Below, in pieces: positions 8,925 through 17,361 of a stretch of DNA of 64,000 nt. Below the pieces are notes generated by a model. That model made no database searches. It was not told where the DNA came from and was given only the letters and a program-made list of their open reading frames with translations. Every line of letters begins with the position of its first letter. The first letter of the stretch is position 1. This DNA is from JAIOQJ01 sp963718635 (GTDB lineage Bacteria; Planctomycetota; Planctomycetia; Gemmatales; Gemmataceae). Position numbers and translations under genes: made by a program. The stretch spans positions 5,952,001 to 6,016,000 of the forward strand of contig OY970367.1 in NCBI GenBank assembly GCA_963718635.1, written 5' to 3'.

Positions 8925-9382
8925 TAGCTAATCTCGCCTAGCGCCGCTTCAATTTGCTCATCAGTTTCATCCCCAGGCCACCTGCCGAAAATCTCTCGAA
9001 GGGCGGCAGCGTTTCTTAAACCAGTGGCGAAGAGTGTTGAAGGCAGATTTGTTACCTTCGGCAACTTGTTGAAAAACCTGTCCGCGTCCGTGGCGACACG
9101 AAATGCCTCTGCTTCCACCCTTACGAGTTGACCCGACGGCAGAAACACCGCGGTACCGTCGATTGTTATTGATTGGTTGCGCAATGTTTCTAATTGTTCG
9201 ACCAATCCTTTCACCAAGAATCCGTCGACCTCTTGTCCGCTCTCCAATGCTAGTCGCAAGGTCCGATCATCGGCACGAATGGCAGTGAGTTTTGCAACGA
9301 CCCGAACGCGCTGAACAATCTGTTCAGCGGGTGCTGCACATTTCGATTGATCAAATTGAACTTTTTCAACTAAAGCAGTCAT
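8924..9382 (-). CDS. Putative antitoxin partner of PIN protein
   Basis: 152 residues from the ATG at 9382, preceded by GAGGAAA; a longer frame to 9439 lacks a better site. The first 100 residues are beta-rich with no match I recognise (DRTLRLALESGQEVDGFL, GTAVFLPSGQLVRVEAEAF). The C-terminus FGRWPGDETDEQIEAALGEIS resembles the W-P-G-(D/E)-E-(T/S)-D-E tail seen in proteins encoded next to PIN toxins. The 1-bp stop/start overlap with the PIN gene supports the pairing. It lacks an obvious AbrB, MetJ/Arc or Phd domain, so the antitoxin role is inferred from position. Confidence 0.6.
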   Translation of the reverse strand: MTALVEKVQFDQSKCAAPAEQIVQRVRVVAKLTAIRADDRTLRLALESGQEVDGFLVKGLVEQLETLRNQSITIDGTAVFLPSGQLVRVEAEAFRVATDADRFFNKLPKVTNLPSTLFATGLRNAAALREIFGRWPGDETDEQIEAALGEIS

Positions 9383-9477
9383 GAGGTTTCCTCGATTCAG
9401 GAAGGACTTCATTGTTGCAATCTCGTTCCGCCTTAACAATGCAATCTTTCACGCGACACCGCTGACTGGCGAGATGC

Positions 9478-10053
9478 TCACCGTAACGATTCATCGAGAA
9501 ACTCTCTAAGCTCCTGCCGTAAGCGAGCGAGCACACGCGCTCGGCAAAGATAGACAGCATTGCGAGAGATTTGGAACTGCAGAGCGACTTCTTCCGCCGG
9601 CCGGCCGACGATGACGAACTCGCGAAAGGCCTGCCAGGAAACCGGCGCGAAATCGCGCTCCATGATGCGCATGGCGTGGCCGATGACGTACGCTTGAAAT
9701 TCGGCCTCCGCGACCTGTTCATCAACGGGAACTTCGGAACGAGCGGCGAAATCGTCTTCGGTAAGCGTAGCAATCTGCCGATTGCGCTTAAGCCAGTCGC
9801 GACACGAGTTCCTTGTCACCGTCGTAAGCCAGGCACGAAAACTCCGTTGCGGATCGTAAGCGAACGTCGGCAGTACACGCAGCAGGCAGGCAAACACATC
9901 CTGCACGATGTCATCCGCGTCGTTTTCGCTGAAGCCGAATTGCCGTGCCCAACGGTCAATCAGCGGTGCAAACAGTTCGACAAAACGGTTCCAGGCGGTG
10001 GCGTCGTCTTTGGAACGGAGTCGGTATAAAAGGCTGGCGGGGGTCCGTGTCAT
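9478..10053 (-). CDS. ECF-type RNA polymerase sigma factor
   Basis: 191 residues with region 2 (WNRFVELFAPLIDRWARQFGFSENDADDIVQDVF, then FRAWLTTVTRN-C-DWLKR) and region 4 (VSWQAFREFVIVGRPAEEVALQFQISRNAVYLCRARVLARLR), the usual two-domain ECF layout. Planctomycetes have many such factors encoded beside Ser/Thr kinases. Here the kinase follows 1.1 kb downstream on the same strand, with the PIN module between, so the kinase may act in the same signalling route. No classic anti-sigma gene is adjacent. It probably directs transcription of a small regulon; targets unknown. Confidence 0.92.
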   Translation of the reverse strand: MTRTPASLLYRLRSKDDATAWNRFVELFAPLIDRWARQFGFSENDADDIVQDVFACLLRVLPTFAYDPQRSFRAWLTTVTRNSCRDWLKRNRQIATLTEDDFAARSEVPVDEQVAEAEFQAYVIGHAMRIMERDFAPVSWQAFREFVIVGRPAEEVALQFQISRNAVYLCRARVLARLRQELREFLDESLR

Positions 10054-10309
10054 GAATGAGGCGCAACATGGCGGTTGTTGGGGCAGTCTACAAAATCAAT
10101 GCTGCGGAACATTGTACGAACAATTCTTTTTAGAGCGCGCCTAAGCTAGTTGTAGCTCGGTGCGCCGCTCTGCCTTGCGTGGAATGCTGCGCCGAGAGTG
10201 CTCACTGGCAAAGCGGACAGACGGCGCCCGTCAGAGCCGCCACCGTTAGGGAATGGGAGCATTGTTTCCTGACGGTTGCGGATAGGTCCAACAGTTCCGA
10301 GAAGTGAGA

Positions 10310-10505
10310 CCCTTCAGGAAATATTTCCTGAAGGGACTTTCCAATTAAATCGTGGAAAAACGCGCGATGACTTTTCGAATTACCGTAACACAAGGTTCGG
10401 GCTTAAGCGATTCTCAAACATCCGACATTCAATTGCGCGTCATTCTGACAGTCAGCCTTCAGGAAATATTTCCTGAAGGTCAAACCCCAAAAATTCGTGG
10501 GAAAA
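10310..10505 (+). repeat. Palindromic ~145-bp repeat, array 2 (units C and D)
   Basis: Unit C has a perfect 26-bp palindrome at 10310-10335 and the tail TAAATCGTGGAAAAACG at 10346-10362. Unit D has a perfect 24-bp palindrome at 10456-10479 and its tail up to 10506. Centres are 145 bp apart, the same period as array 1. Similarity goes on past the tail (TTTTCGAATTACCGTAACACAAGG against TTTTGAATTACCGTAGCGCAAGG), and the bases before the next palindrome (CAAT.G..CGTC..TCTGAC..TCA) match those of unit A. So the whole ~145-bp unit is repeated, not only the hairpin. Confidence 0.8.
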
Positions 10506-10589
10506 CGTGCGAACCTTTTGAATTACCGTAGCGCAAGGTTTCGGCCGGACACTCAAATTAGGGCAGGCCGGGACGCCTACCCCCACGAG

Positions 10590-12482
10590 GAAACGGCTGA
10601 AAAAGTCCGGGAATTTTGTTGAACTCGCGCAGCTGGGGGGCAATGGCGTTGCTACGGTGAAATGTATTGGGATTTGACTGCCGATACATCAAGAAAATCG
10701 GCGAATGGGGCCTTGGGAAGCTGTTGCCATGCTGGTCATTGATAAGACGCCTTTGCCAGAATTCGATCAACTGGCGTTCGATATGGTCGTGCCCGGCGAC
10801 CATTATTTGCGTCAAGTGGCCGAGCGGATCGATTTCGAGCGCTTTCGGCCGCGGCTGGCCGAGGCGTACAGTCCGGGGATGGGTCGGCCGGCCGTCGATC
10901 CGGTACGGATGCTCAAGATTGGCTTCTTGCGCTTCCATTACAAGCTGTCCGATCGCCAGGTCACGGAACGGACCCGGACCGACATGGCGTTCCGCTGGTT
11001 TCTTGGTCTGCCCTTGAAGGCGGCGGTGCCCAACCACACCGACGGCACTTACTTTCGGAAGCGAATCGGCGCCGAGCGTTTCGAGAAGGTGTTTCAAGAT
11101 CTGGTGACGCAAGCGCGTGAAATGGGTTTGGTCAAAGACCGGTTGCGGCTCAAAGACGCCACGCATATGTTCGCCGACGTGGCCGAGGTTCGACCCTTGG
11201 CGTTGGTCGCTCAGGTGCGCGACCGCTTGCTGATGGCGGCGCTTCCGCTGTTTCCGGCTTGGCTGAAGGAGCAACAGATTCAGATCGAGTTGTTCCGGAA
11301 AACGACGGCTGAATTCCCCGATCAGGAGCGTTTGGCGGCGCGTGTCGAGTATGTGCGGGAGATGGCGGCGCAACTGCGCGACTTGGCGGCATCGTTGCCC
11401 ACGGCCACGGAAGTGGAGCCGAAGCGCCAGCGCTTGCAAAAGGCGTTGGAAGTGGCCGATAAGTTGTTGGCGGATTGTGCCGATCCGGAGGCGAAGGATC
11501 GTTTGGCCAGCGGCGTGGACTCCGATGCTCGGGTTGGATACCATCACAAGTATTTCACGGGTTACACGCTCGATATCAACATGGATGCGGAGAGTGAGAT
11601 CATCACCGGCATCAACGTCATGCCGGGCAATGGCGCCGAAGCGGCCGACGCGATTACGCTGATTCGGCAAGAAGAGGCGGCGCAAGGCAACAACGTGGAA
11701 GGCTTGTCGATCGATGGAGCGGGCTACAACGGACCGGTGCTTCGCGAACTGACCGATCCGAACGATTTGAACCTGGACGTGACCGTGCCGCCGCCGAAAC
11801 CGCAGGAGCGTTCGACGTTCGGGCCGGATCGTTTCAGCCTGACGGTCATCAACGAGCACGTGGGTGAAGTAACTTGCCCCAACGGTCAAACCACCCAGAA
11901 GCGGGAGCCCAATCGCCACGACACCGGATACCGTTATCGATTCACGCACTCGCAGTGTGTCGACTGCCCTCTGCGTGCCGAGTGTTTGGAGAATCCGAAC
12001 AGCAGGCACGGACGCATCGTCAACAAAAACGAATACGAGGCGGAGTATCGGAAGGTCGAGGAGAAAGCCAAAACGCCCGAGTACGAACAGACACGGCGGA
12101 CGCACCCGAAGATCGAACGCAAACTGGGCGAGATGGCCAGGCATCACCATGCTCGACGAGCATGCTACCGCGGGCTGCCGAAAGTGCGCGGCTCGGCGCT
12201 GTTGACCGGGTTCGTCGTGAACGTGAAACGAATGATAAAACTGCTCGCTCAAAAAACGAGTGCGGCGGCTCAGGCGCTACCGGTGCGCGCTGAGGTGCAA
12301 GCAACCTGAAAAGAGGGTCAAATGGTCTGATTGAACGAGGTTTCGAGACTCTCCGACAGCGATAAAGGCCAATATTTGGCTCACAGGAGACCCACGTCAA
12401 AACAAACTGACATCTATCGGAAAAAAAAATGAGATTCCAAAAATCCCGCCCTCCCACCAAAGCAGACTTCTTCAGCTGTTTC
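10590..12482 (+). mobile_element. IS1182-family-like insertion sequence with inverted ends and 5-bp target duplication
   Basis: The transposase gene is bounded by 20-bp imperfect terminal inverted repeats: left 10590-10609 (GAAACGGCTGAAAAAGTCCG), right 12463-12482, whose reverse complement is GAAACAGCTGAAGAAGTCTG (17 of 20 match). Directly outside both ends lies ACGAG (10585-10589 and 12483-12487), a 5-bp direct repeat fitting a target-site duplication. The element is about 1.89 kb, normal for the family. It sits between repeat units D and E; removing it with one ACGAG leaves them 144 bp apart, the array period. Confidence 0.8.
10729..12309 (+). CDS. IS1182-family transposase
   Basis: 526 residues from the ATG at 10729 (GGGAAG upstream); an in-frame ATG at 10705 is the alternative. 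The N-terminus carries the DUF772-type domain (GRPAVDPVRMLKIGFLRFHYKLSDRQVTERTRTDMAFRWFLGL). The RNase-H-like catalytic region follows: LKDATHMFADV with the first Asp, then SDARVGYHHKYFTGYTLDI and SIDGAGYNGPVLREL. A Cys-containing zinc-ribbon-like stretch (SQCVDCPLRAEC) precedes the basic C-terminus (HHARRACYRGLPKVRGSALLTGFVVNVKRM) that carries the conserved final YRG/KV region. The frame is full length and uninterrupted, so the enzyme may still be active. It catalyses cut-and-paste or related transposition of the surrounding element. Confidence 0.93.
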   Translation: MLVIDKTPLPEFDQLAFDMVVPGDHYLRQVAERIDFERFRPRLAEAYSPGMGRPAVDPVRMLKIGFLRFHYKLSDRQVTERTRTDMAFRWFLGLPLKAAVPNHTDGTYFRKRIGAERFEKVFQDLVTQAREMGLVKDRLRLKDATHMFADVAEVRPLALVAQVRDRLLMAALPLFPAWLKEQQIQIELFRKTTAEFPDQERLAARVEYVREMAAQLRDLAASLPTATEVEPKRQRLQKALEVADKLLADCADPEAKDRLASGVDSDARVGYHHKYFTGYTLDINMDAESEIITGINVMPGNGAEAADAITLIRQEEAAQGNNVEGLSIDGAGYNGPVLRELTDPNDLNLDVTVPPPKPQERSTFGPDRFSLTVINEHVGEVTCPNGQTTQKREPNRHDTGYRYRFTHSQCVDCPLRAECLENPNSRHGRIVNKNEYEAEYRKVEEKAKTPEYEQTRRTHPKIERKLGEMARHHHARRACYRGLPKVRGSALLTGFVVNVKRMIKLLAQKTSAAAQALPVRAEVQAT

Positions 12483-12492
12483 ACGAGAAGGG

Positions 12493-12560
12493 ATGGGGCT
12501 TCTGGAAATATTTCCAGAAGGCCCATGCCGAGAAAATCCCGGGAAAACGTGCGATGAAAA
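12493..12560 (+). repeat. Palindromic ~145-bp repeat, unit E
   Basis: The core palindrome CTTCTGGAAATATTTCCAGAAG is at 12499-12520, with outer arms to 12493 and 12525 (one mismatch). The tail GAGAAAATCCCGGGAAAACGTGCGATGA follows the same form as the other units. It begins 11 bp after the right end of the insertion sequence and was the next unit after D before the element landed. Confidence 0.75.
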
Positions 12561-12692
12561 ACCGGAATCCGTCAGCCGCGATGTGAGGGCTTTGCGCGGC
12601 GGAGCGTTTTTGACAGACACCTAAAGGGACGCGCCGGCAGCCTGCCCCATGAGAACTTTATCGGGGTCTTTGAACGATGAACAGCGAACGAC

Positions 12693-13565
12693 CTACTTAG
12701 CCGCCTTGGTTTTTATCAGATACTGGTTCAAGTCATCATCCGTCAATTTAACGGTTGCGCCGTCGGCGGGTATTTCGAGGTTAGCGCTCCAGAGGATTCC
12801 GTTTACCAGAAACTTGCGATAGCCTTCTTCCGCAAGGCTCTTGTGAAGATGACAGCCCGTGAACGTGAACGAGCGCCCGCCGCCCTGTCGTTCGTAAGCC
12901 CAGGCCACGATGTCATCGTTCGGCGCTCGCGTCGTGGGAGCTTTGGGACTTGCGGTGCGCAACAAGGGCGAGACGCCCTTCAATTCGGGGACGAAGCGAA
13001 GCTGAAAGAGCCAGCCATCGTCGATCTTGAAAGACGACACGCCATTGAAGATTGCATGTTTCGGGAAATCTTTGAACTCGGTCACCCAATGGGCTCGCTG
13101 CGAGGGCCCTTTTTCCCAGGCAGCGCCCGACAACGCTCGAGCGCGATCGCCCAGGTCTTTGGGAAAGTCGATTACCTGATGGAAGAGAACCAGTCCGGCG
13201 CCCGCATCGGCTAATTTCTGAATTTGGGCCAAGTGATCTTCTTTGAGCAACAATGACTTTTCGGCCCCATCAAAGAAGAATACCACTGCCTTGGCGCCAG
13301 CCAACGTTTCCGCCTTTTTCGGCCAATCGACGGCTAACACGGGCGCGACGCCGGGATTTTGTTTCAGTAGATCGTAGAGCACGGAACAGCCGGCCACATA
13401 TTCATGTTCGCCCGGCTTGAAAGCGTTCGATCCAGCGATCAAAACGATCTTGGCCAACTTCGGATCAGAGGGCAATTCCTCTAATGGGATCTCAGCCGCC
13501 TGCATAGAGAATGAGGCCAGCACGAGCGTGATGAACGCGATTAGGTGAAAAGGCGCGAGTCTCAT
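12693..13565 (-). CDS. Secreted ThuA-like domain protein
   Basis: 290 residues with an N-terminal signal peptide (hydrophobic 5-22, cleavage near QAAE). The mature part fits the ThuA/trehalose-utilisation fold (class I glutamine-amidotransferase-like): KIVLIAGSNAFKPGEHEY near the start, AKAVVFFFDGAEKSLL, AGAGLVLFHQVIDFP, and the late (D)DDIVAWAYERQGGGRSFTFTGCH block, where the HxH/G-R-x-F pattern is typical. Planctomycetes encode many secreted ThuA-like proteins near sugar-catabolism genes; substrate unknown. The AGAGG upstream of the ATG supports the start. The C-terminal VKLTDDDLNQYLIKTK tail is an extension. Confidence 0.85.
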   Translation of the reverse strand: MRLAPFHLIAFITLVLASFSMQAAEIPLEELPSDPKLAKIVLIAGSNAFKPGEHEYVAGCSVLYDLLKQNPGVAPVLAVDWPKKAETLAGAKAVVFFFDGAEKSLLLKEDHLAQIQKLADAGAGLVLFHQVIDFPKDLGDRARALSGAAWEKGPSQRAHWVTEFKDFPKHAIFNGVSSFKIDDGWLFQLRFVPELKGVSPLLRTASPKAPTTRAPNDDIVAWAYERQGGGRSFTFTGCHLHKSLAEEGYRKFLVNGILWSANLEIPADGATVKLTDDDLNQYLIKTKAAK

Positions 13566-13675
13566 TAAGAAACCTCTGATGTTAAAGGCTGGCTTTGGAA
13601 AGGGGGAACGCGAGCATTAGTATACTGACGGAGACTAAACGCCACAGCCGGATCGCGGTAGAATAGGCTCAGGAG

Positions 13676-14367
13676 ATGATGATGAGCGCTGCAACCTTAA
13701 CACTAGCCCCGTTGCGACAAGGGCGCGTCAGCCGCGAGGAATTCGAACGCCGCTACGAGACTATGCCGGACGTGAAGGCCGAACTGCTCGATGGAGTCGT
13801 TTACGTCACTTCGCTACCTGTGTCACGATCGCACGGTCGGGCACGTTTCGATTTCGCAGGGTGCATCTTCTATTACAAAGCGATGACACCCGGCGTACAA
13901 GGGTTGAAAAACGTAACGACTCGCTTGCCCGGTGAAAGCGAGATACAGCCTGATGTACAATTACGAATACTCGAAACGCACGGCGGCTGTTCATTCATTG
14001 ACGAAGACGATTACGTCAACGGCTCTCCGGAACTGGTTATCGAGGTGGCTAAAAGCAGTCTCGATTAGGACCGAAGGGTCAAATTGCCTCTTTGCGAGCG
14101 GGTCGGCGTGCCTGAATTCTTTACCGGACTGAAGACGAAGCGATCGAATGGTTCGTTCTGCGAGACGGCACCTATTACGAACTGTTGCCGGATGGTGAAG
14201 GCATCATCCGCAGCGAGACCTTTCCCGGGCTTTGGCTCAACATTAATGCCTTGATTCGGGGTGATCGCGCTGCGGCCATCAAGGCTTTGCAACGAGGTGT
14301 CACCTCGGAAGGCCACGCCAGATTTGTCGCTCAACTTGACGGCTCTAGCGGGCCGCAAAAAGCATAA
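13676..14367 (+). pseudogene. Uma2-family (DUF820) nuclease-like gene, frame-disrupted
   Basis: The first frame (13676-14068, 130 residues; the third ATG at 13682 is best placed behind AGGAG) has the family N-terminus, IQPDVQLRI and ELVIEVAKSSLD, then stops. The rest is present in other frames: LGPKGQIASLRAGRRA, VGVPEF, and then EDEAIEWFVLRDGTYYELLPDGEGIIRSETFPGLWLNINALIRGDRAAAIKALQRG to 14367. At least two indels between about 14060 and 14130 separate them. Uma2 proteins have a PD-(D/E)XK-like fold; their role is unclear. The broken gene could be decay or sequence error. Confidence 0.8.
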
Positions 14368-14391
14368 CGCCCTTCCTACCAAGCGATTTCA

Positions 14392-14901
14392 ATGAATCCA
14401 TACGAGTCCGACTATAAGACCTTGTCGATGATGATTGCGCCCGCTTTGTTTATGACCGCCACCGGTTCGCTGATTCTTTCGTCAAACAATCGGCTTGCGC
14501 GCATCATCGATCGGATCCGCGCTTTGATCAACTTGCTCGACCAGATTACATCGCCCGCCAGCACAATAGATTTTCCCGAGTTGCGTCAGCAGTTTTACCA
14601 TGACGAATTGCGTAAACTCGAGCGACGCGGTTTGCGCATTCGTTCGGCAACGGCATTGCTTTATCTGGCGTTTGCCGCGTTCGTTGGATCGAGTTTGATG
14701 ATTGGTCTCGATCTGTTTTTAGGCGTTCATGTGAGGAACACGCCAACCGGGCTCGCGCTGACCGGTGTGTCCGCGCTGCTGTGGGCCGTCATCAATCTCT
14801 TTCGCGAAGCGCGCATGGCTTTACTAACAGTCAAGCTTGAATTTGAATTCTTGAACAGCCTGCAAAGCGAGCGTCAACGTCCTAAAGACGCGAGCAAGTG
14901 A
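14392..14901 (+). CDS. DUF2721-family membrane protein
   Basis: 169 residues. A hydrophobic N-terminus (MMIAPALFMTATGSLILSS) leads to the family signature NNRLARIIDRIRALINLL, then an amphipathic helix, two further membrane spans (about 83-105 and 118-138) and a charged C-terminus. DUF2721 proteins are small integral membrane proteins of unknown role. It follows the broken Uma2 gene by 24 bp but probably has its own promoter. Family assignment rests on the ARI.DR.R motif and topology. Confidence 0.8.
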   Translation: MNPYESDYKTLSMMIAPALFMTATGSLILSSNNRLARIIDRIRALINLLDQITSPASTIDFPELRQQFYHDELRKLERRGLRIRSATALLYLAFAAFVGSSLMIGLDLFLGVHVRNTPTGLALTGVSALLWAVINLFREARMALLTVKLEFEFLNSLQSERQRPKDASK

Positions 14902-14917
14902 TCGAGACTCGAAGCGA

Positions 14918-15580
14918 TCAACGGCCAAAGTCCATTTCAATTTGATAGCCGGTAAGCGACGGCAACTGCGCGATGCGTTCGGCCAACACGTCCGCTTTGG
15001 CCCAAGGCGCCAGGGCCAGACGAATGCTCAGCCCATTGCTCCCATGCGGTGAAAGCTCGATCGAGGTAGCGGCGCCGGTGCATGCAGTCCTCAATGCCGC
15101 AATGATGGCCGGATCAACATCGGGTCCCGGCGCCTGAGCTCGCGCGATGGGCGCCAACGAGCGCAACTTGGCCGGCGACATGTTAGAAGACACCGGGCCC
15201 GTGGGAAGGATCGGCAATTCGATGGTGGCCGAGCGATGTTCAATCGGCTGCACCGATGACGGTGAAACTGGTGCTTCAATGCCCGGCGGTTGCGACATGA
15301 TCATCGGCGGTTCGGCCAATGTCGGCGGTGGCAGAGTGGCATTGCCGGGAGTAATCGGAATCAATGGCCGTGGAATCGCTCCAGGCGTTGCGCCCGTTTG
15401 ATGATAGTAGTTGGGATGAACGGGAGCGTAGACACCGTCTGGCGCGTATACATTGCGGCCTGGAACGGGCGCTCCATAGCCGTACCACCGCCAAGCTGGT
15501 GTTTCGACATGGATAGGAGCAACGGGAATCGCTGATGGCGCTGCGGGTGGATTACCTTGCCGATGCCCGCCAAAAGCCAC
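14918..15580 (-). CDS. Secreted Pro-rich protein, C-terminal part (frameshifted with next entry)
   Basis: 220 residues. Pro-rich N-terminal half with PAWRWYGYGAPVPGRNVYAPDGVYAPVHPNYYHQTGATPGAIP, a motif I recall from planctomycete secreted proteins. The C-terminal 75 residues (DVDPAIIAALRTACTGAATSIELSPHGSNGLSIRLALAP...LAERIAQLPSLTGYQIEMDF) look BON-like: a small alpha/beta repeat often found in envelope proteins. The apparent start is internal. Reading upstream in this frame gives KDEKKTSPPGSDLEPPAV, which fits the end of the 15592-15945 piece. The intact gene would be 14918-15945, about 340 residues, with a signal peptide. Confidence 0.7.
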   Translation of the reverse strand: MAFGGHRQGNPPAAPSAIPVAPIHVETPAWRWYGYGAPVPGRNVYAPDGVYAPVHPNYYHQTGATPGAIPRPLIPITPGNATLPPPTLAEPPMIMSQPPGIEAPVSPSSVQPIEHRSATIELPILPTGPVSSNMSPAKLRSLAPIARAQAPGPDVDPAIIAALRTACTGAATSIELSPHGSNGLSIRLALAPWAKADVLAERIAQLPSLTGYQIEMDFGR

Positions 15581-15591
15581 TGCCGGAGGCT

Positions 15592-15945
15592 CTAAATCTG
15601 AGCCGGGCGGGCTTGTCTTTTTCTCGTCCTTGCGCCGGAGCGTTTGCCGGAGTTGTCGAAGGTGTCAGAAAAATCGAGCCAATCCTTCCGCGTCGGACGA
15701 CTGTAAGGCGAAGGATACTGAAAGTTCGGATCGCGCTGCCGCGGTGTAACTACGGGCTCAGGGAGCTCAACCGGAATCGAATCTTCAGGCAGACCGCGAG
15801 AGACAATCGTCGCAGCGGCTGGCCGGGGCAGCATTAAGGTAGCTGCGGGCTGCGCGTACGCAGAGACCGCCGAGCCCAGGCCGATGGCCAACCCCGCGCT
15901 GAGAGCGAGCCGTATGCGCCGACGAATCTTTTGATTGATGCTCAC
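15592..15945 (-). CDS. Secreted Pro-rich protein, N-terminal part with signal peptide
   Basis: 117 residues starting at GTG (AAGGA upstream). Signal peptide: basic start, then LALSAGLAIGLGSAVSAYAQ. The mature part includes PFQYPSP-like and TRKDWLDFSDTFDNSGKRSG segments, then an unlikely basic tail RTRKRQARPAQI. Switching frame in GGCGCAAGG near 15625 replaces that tail with KDEKKTSPPGSDLEPP and runs into the 14918-15580 piece. So this is the front of one secreted protein. It lies downstream of a polysaccharide-export gene on the same strand, which suggests a role in the envelope or extracellular matrix. Confidence 0.7.
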   Translation of the reverse strand: MSINQKIRRRIRLALSAGLAIGLGSAVSAYAQPAATLMLPRPAAATIVSRGLPEDSIPVELPEPVVTPRQRDPNFQYPSPYSRPTRKDWLDFSDTFDNSGKRSGARTRKRQARPAQI

Positions 15946-15979
15946 GGTTCCATCCTTCGCATCGAACGTTGGGCGTGTC

Positions 15980-16453
15980 TTACTTGCCGCCGGTTTTTGG
16001 CGGCGCCAGCGCTGCCCGTTGTTGCCGCTGGTTGCCAGACGAGCCGGCCCCGAAATAATTCAGGGTATTGGTGAATCCCACCATGTGACCAGTCGGCCGT
16101 AGGCCATCTCCCGGGTTTACGTTTTCCAGATCGTAAAGATTCTCAACTTGGGGGAAGAACGTCTGCCGGCCGAGCTGTCCGAAATTTCCCTGAAGGGGCG
16201 AGCCGAAGCCTCCCGCATTGGTCCCCTGCCTCACCCCGTAGAAATAATTGACGGCCGGGTTGCCGTTGCGCAGCAGGTTCAAATAAGGACTCAACGGCTG
16301 CGTATTGCGGTTGTAAGCGTTCGGGCCATATTGTCCTGAGGTGCCGAATGGCGAGCCGCCGCCACCTCCGCCCCCCACCTGCCCCTGGAATTGCGCCACC
16401 GCTGCCAACGGCCAAAGCAATCCCATGAATCCAACAAATGCGAACGCTTTCAC
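15980..16453 (-). CDS. Secreted Gly-rich planctomycete protein
   Basis: 157 residues from GTG (GGGGAAAA upstream). Signal peptide to about residue 21 (AAVAQ), then a Gly run (VGGGGGGGS) and the segment PLSPYLNLLRNGNPAVNYFYGVRQGT, a pattern shared by small secreted planctomycete proteins that have no known role. Asn/Gln/Gly richness suggests an extended surface or matrix protein. It begins 28 bp after the corrected end of the polysaccharide-export gene, so the two probably form an operon with the gene pieces that follow. Confidence 0.7.
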   Translation of the reverse strand: MKAFAFVGFMGLLWPLAAVAQFQGQVGGGGGGGSPFGTSGQYGPNAYNRNTQPLSPYLNLLRNGNPAVNYFYGVRQGTNAGGFGSPLQGNFGQLGRQTFFPQVENLYDLENVNPGDGLRPTGHMVGFTNTLNYFGAGSSGNQRQQRAALAPPKTGGK

Positions 16454-16481
16454 GTCGTTTTCCCCTTTGGGCTGGCAAGCT

Positions 16482-17361
16482 TATCGGCCTGTCGTCGAAT
16501 TCGTTGAACCGCCAGTCTTGATGCTGTTCACGGTCGAACTACCCAACAGCGTAATGCCCAGGATTCGCTCAACCGGCGTCAGCATTTTCTGCAGGAACCG
16601 ATCGACTCGGAAGATTCGCTCCGCCCGAACATAGATTCGATCACCCGGCAGCACTTGATAATTAGTCTGCGCCCTGCGTGCTGAGTGATCCCCACATAAT
16701 CGACGGGCAAGATCTGCTCTGGAACCCCAGGTATCGGACAGCGCCGGGCGATCCAGATATTCCTTTTGGAAGCAATATCGGGCAGGCCGTTCACGCGAGC
16801 CAAGGCATCGAGGACGGTCTCGCCGCCGAGGATGGCAAAGCTATAAATCTGTTCGCCGAAGCCGGCGCCATCCATGATGATGTAATACGTCTTGCTATTG
16901 TACGCCAAAACATCGACCACCACGAACAACTTCTCCGGCGTATCGACCTTGAATTTGCCGGAAAAGCGCTGATCGTTCTGCATACGACTAAAAACATGCT
17001 GCTGGACTGCCTTCGTGGCTTGGTCGAGGCTCATCCCTGAAACCGACACTGAACCCCAAATGCCCAGTCGCACCGTTCCGTCGAGGTTGACCAAGTGCTG
17101 TCCGGTAATTGGTTGCGGCCAAAGGGCGACCGGGGGTTTTGTCACATCGAGGGAGTCGGCGTATACGTCGATGAGCAGCACGTCGGGCGCTTCAATCACG
17201 TAAGGAGGCAATGAGATCTTTTGTAGTTCTGAAGGGATCACCCCGGGCGGCGGCGGCACGATGATCGCTGCATCATGCGAAAAACAACCGGTGCAGCCCA
17301 GCGCAATCGCTAATGCCAGACTCATCAGCATCCGTTTGCCGCCGATTCGATTTTTCATCAT
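16482..17361 (-). CDS. Polysaccharide export lipoprotein (Wza-like), frameshifted near the C-terminus
   Basis: The N-terminus has a lipoprotein signal (SLALAIALGCTGC). The Poly_export domain follows (YVIEAPDVLLIDVYADS, GQHLVNLDGTVRLGIWGSVSVSGMSLDQATKAVQQHV), then an SLBB-like domain (VVDVLAYNSKTYYIIMDGAGFGEQIYSFAILGGETVLDALARVNGL). The open frame ends at 16579 in a nonsensical basic tail. A one-base shift at CAGGGCGCAG near 16680 restores QTNYQVLPGDRIYVRAE and LGSSTVNSIKTGG up to a stop at 16482, the standard end of these proteins. Outer-membrane export of exopolysaccharide is the likely role. No polymerase or glycosyltransferase gene is nearby. Confidence 0.85.

Noticed and set aside
10558..12252. 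A 564-residue open frame on the minus strand opposite the transposase
   Set aside because: It is antisense to a full-length IS1182-type transposase. Its composition (Arg/His/Leu-rich) is typical of the opposite strand of high-GC coding DNA.
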